This document shows, piece by piece, positions 14,404 to 16,168 of a DNA stretch of 16,168 nucleotides. The notes beneath the pieces were generated by a model. It made no database searches. It saw only the letters and a program-made list of their open reading frames with translations, and was not told where the DNA came from. Numbering within the stretch: the stretch's first letter is position 1; each line of letters starts with the position of its first letter. Source of the stretch: CBDUXP01 sp965371225 [NCBI: uncultured bacterium] (GTDB lineage: Bacteria > Abyssobacteria > SURF-5 > CBDUXP01); the NCBI GenBank assembly GCA_965371225.1, contig CBDUXP010000080.1, forward strand, positions 1-16,168, written 5' to 3'. The position numbers were made by a program, and so were the translations under genes.

Positions 14404-15813
14404 TCACGGCCTACGCGCCAGTTGGCTGGGACCGGCTTCGGGAGGCGGGCCGCCTTCGGGAGGCGGGCTGTGTTGCTCCCAGGCCAGGTGGTACTGGTGG
14501 CACGTCAAACAATCCTGCTTGATAAGGCCCGGGGTATGACAGCGCAGGCACTGCCCCTTGCGGTGGGGCATGAACGCCCGGCTGGCCTGCTCGCCGGCGG
14601 CCTCCGCCTCCGACGCCGCCATCTCATGGCATTCCATGCAGGCGCCCGGCTTCTGCAGCACCATTAAGTGGGGCCGATGCGTGAACGTGGCGTAGCCCGT
14701 GGCGCCGGTTGCGCGCCCTGCCGCCGCCCAGTTGACCCGGGCGCCCTGCGCCGTGCGCTCCATGCTGTGGCACCGCAGGCAGGTGGCGTGCACGTACCCG
14801 CCGGCTTCCTTGGAGGCCAGCACGTCGAAGACCTGCTGGCGCACCTGCGCGCGAAGCACGGTGGCCTCGTCTGCATTGTCCGGCGGGTCCGCCACATGCG
14901 CGGCCAGCGCATCGATCCACCGGCTGAGAAACGGATCCCCGTGGCCCGACGGCCGGTACACCACCGCCACGTCCTCGGGGCTCACGTGCCATCCGGGCGT
15001 GGCGGGGCTCGACTGGTCCGCGACACCCGTCTTGCCCAGGTGGGGCAACCAGCGCCGCTGATAGCCACGCATGGCGAAGCGCGACCAGCCCAACTGTTCC
15101 GCCAGCGCGAGCACCTCCGGCGCACTCGGCGAGGTTCCCAGCGCCGCGGCCAACCGCTGCCGCGTGGCCGCCGCATCGCCCCCCGCCATTTCGCGAACCA
15201 GGCGCAGAAGCGCCTCCTCGAACTGGGTCTCCAACTCTTCGTCGTCCGGCTCCCAGTCCGCGGGGTACCCGTCCGCGTCCTCCGCCAGGCTGCGCAGCGC
15301 CTCCAGGGCCGTGTCGTCTCCCGCGAGGAGCAGGTGCAGCAGCGGCGGCAGCTCTTCTTCGGCGACCCCCACCGTGTTGGCCCAGTGGTCGCTCCCGGTC
15401 CAGAGCAGGGTCGGGAGCTGCACCATGATGAGGGGTTCGGATGCGGTGATCTTCTCCCCGTGATGATCCCCGCGGCCTTGGTAGTGGCAGCCGGCGCACG
15501 ACGCGGCAAACGGCTTCAGGACCATCGCGCGGCCGATGGTGTCGGGCTGGTGGCACCGGGCGCAGGTGAACGCTTGGTCCCCGAAGTGGTCCGTCTTGTG
15601 TGCCCGGTGGTCGAATCGCATGCCCAGCCGTTGGCGCTGGACCCGGCCGAATTCCGGGTGCCCGTCGGGAAAGCCGGCGAACCGTACCCGGTGGCAGACC
15701 TGACAATTCGCGTCAGCCAACCGGGTGAGGTCGAATGACCGGCCCTGGTGCTCCCGGTGGCAGGTGGCGCAGGCTAACCCGCCCCGGGCCGACTGGGTGG
15801 GGGGGCCCGCCAT
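14404..15813 (-). CDS. Multihaem c-type cytochrome, at least eight haems, 5' end uncertain or truncated
   Basis: The part shown (469 aa from the first plausible ATG at 15813) has eight CXXCH motifs in two groups: CATCH 15-19, CQVCH 37-41, CARCH 84-88 and CAGCH 106-110, then CLRCH 345-349, CMECH 392-396, CLRCH 422-426 and CLTCH 435-439. Between them lie ~235 haem-free residues, largely acidic and helical. The C-terminus is Pro-rich. The first motif sits in CATCHREHQG, which in related proteins I recall follows more haems and a signal peptide or anchor. Here no signal peptide precedes it. The frame stays open to 16089, but beyond about 15,905 it is antisense to a convincing glycosyltransferase and looks non-coding. 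The gene therefore probably lacks its true 5' end. It lies 82 bp upstream of the pentahaem gene on the same strand. Confidence 0.82.
   Translation of the reverse strand: MAGPPTQSARGGLACATCHREHQGRSFDLTRLADANCQVCHRVRFAGFPDGHPEFGRVQRQRLGMRFDHRAHKTDHFGDQAFTCARCHQPDTIGRAMVLKPFAASCAGCHYQGRGDHHGEKITASEPLIMVQLPTLLWTGSDHWANTVGVAEEELPPLLHLLLAGDDTALEALRSLAEDADGYPADWEPDDEELETQFEEALLRLVREMAGGDAAATRQRLAAALGTSPSAPEVLALAEQLGWSRFAMRGYQRRWLPHLGKTGVADQSSPATPGWHVSPEDVAVVYRPSGHGDPFLSRWIDALAAHVADPPDNADEATVLRAQVRQQVFDVLASKEAGGYVHATCLRCHSMERTAQGARVNWAAAGRATGATGYATFTHRPHLMVLQKPGACMECHEMAASEAEAAGEQASRAFMPHRKGQCLRCHTPGLIKQDCLTCHQYHLAWEQHSPPPEGGPPPEAGPSQLARRP
14436..14468 (-). repeat. Two direct copies of a 15-bp motif, 18-bp period
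   Basis: CTTCGGGAGGCGGGC occurs at 14436-14450 and again at 14454-14468. On the coding (-) strand it makes the Pro-rich tail PPPEGGPPPEAG of the octahaem cytochrome. A small in-frame expansion at the C-terminus. Confidence 0.7.
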
Positions 15814-15918
15814 GGCCGCGAGGGTGAGCGCCGGCCGCGCGCGGCTCCCGACGCGCCCCGCCCGGGCGGGGGACAGCTCCCCCAACCGGGCCGGGTCCCC
15901 GCAAAGAGGGAGCCGCGC

Positions 15919-16168
15919 GTGCGCGCCCTCACACTCGAAGGCAGCGCGCGCACAGCGGCGTTGAAGGCGCTCGTGACGACGCCGCACCACGATCTCTACC
16001 AACCCCTCGCGAGCTTCTCGTGGGCGATCGACTACGCCCTCTTCGGGTGGGATCGATCCGGGTTTCACGCGCATTCGCTCGCACTTCACGTGGGGGTCGT
16101 CGTGACCCTCTTCTTTCTCGCGCTCCGTCTGTGCGATTCCGTTCTCGCGGCGTTTCTCGCCGCGCTTC
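15919..16168 (+). CDS. Partial GT-C/TPR-type membrane glycosyltransferase (cut by window end, 5' end unclear)
   Basis: The + strand frame beginning with the GTG at 15919 runs without a stop to the window end. It encodes LTLEGSARTAALKALVTTP, then HHDLYQPLASFSWAIDYALFG, then WDRSGFHAHSLALHVGVVV and a hydrophobic run LFFLALRL. The pattern YQPL...DYALFGWD..GFHAHSLALH matches the luminal loop and second membrane segment of TMTC/PMT-like glycosyltransferases with TPR repeats, which sit in the membrane and glycosylate proteins. In such proteins an N-terminal membrane segment and a DD-containing loop come before this point. Upstream in this frame the sequence is only Arg/Pro-rich, so the real start is missing or displaced. 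GTG 15919 is a placeholder. Confidence 0.6.
   Translation, partial: MRALTLEGSARTAALKALVTTPHHDLYQPLASFSWAIDYALFGWDRSGFHAHSLALHVGVVVTLFFLALRLCDSVLAAFLAAL

Noticed and set aside
9570-15813. Hydroxylamine oxidoreductase or nitrite reductase in the cytochrome cluster
   Set aside because: The octahaem protein has its haems in two separated groups and none of the surrounding context I expect for HAO or NrfA. Only the tetrahaem gene is c554-like.
15814-16089. N-terminal extension of the octahaem cytochrome to the ATG at 16089
   Set aside because: Most of it is antisense to a convincing glycosyltransferase frame, and it contains no signal peptide or haem motif. The part from 15814 to about 15905 may still be coding, but has no start codon I can support.

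Overview
The window is GC-rich bacterial DNA from a Gram-negative, motile or surface-sensing organism. A chemotaxis operon is on the + strand, and exported multihaem c-type cytochromes plus an outer-membrane beta-barrel are on the - strand. A receptor built from this PAS type, a flavin-dependent LLM oxidoreductase and rich multihaem cytochromes recall NC10/Rokubacteria, Nitrospirota or deltaproteobacterial-type lineages. That placement is an impression from protein style, not a search result.

Layout. (1) 1-6086, + strand: the 3' part of a soluble chemoreceptor with at least five nearly identical tandem PAS domains, a small unknown gene, cheY, cheB, cheR and a PilZ-domain gene. From cheY onward the genes are 9-17 bp apart and look like one operon. 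cheA and cheW are not in the window. (2) 6087-8297, + strand: a palindrome and a sigma70-like promoter, an LLM-class flavin oxidoreductase, then a crotonase-fold enzyme with a predicted leaderless start. (3) 8304-9449, - strand: an acyl-CoA-dehydrogenase-fold protein that lacks the usual catalytic glutamate and converges on the crotonase gene with 6 bp between them. (4) 9570-15813 or beyond, - strand: in transcription order an at least octahaem cytochrome, a pentahaem cytochrome, an outer-membrane beta-barrel and a tetrahaem cytochrome. Together they carry 17 visible CXXCH motifs. (5) About 15907-16168, + strand: the beginning of the recognisable part of a membrane GT-C/TPR-type glycosyltransferase, cut by the window end.

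Function. The first block is a chemosensory adaptation and output module (receptor methylation by CheR, demethylation by CheB, CheY output) with a possible c-di-GMP link through PilZ. The middle genes look like acyl-CoA or small-molecule catabolism, but two of the three have unusual active sites. The cytochrome/beta-barrel block is the most interesting part: it has the parts of a trans-outer-membrane electron conduit and matches none of the named conduits (Mtr, Omb-Oma-Omc) in gene order or size that I can recall. The octahaem gene and the glycosyltransferase gene both appear to lose their 5' ends at the same place near 15,900, which suggests a rearrangement breakpoint or an assembly join.
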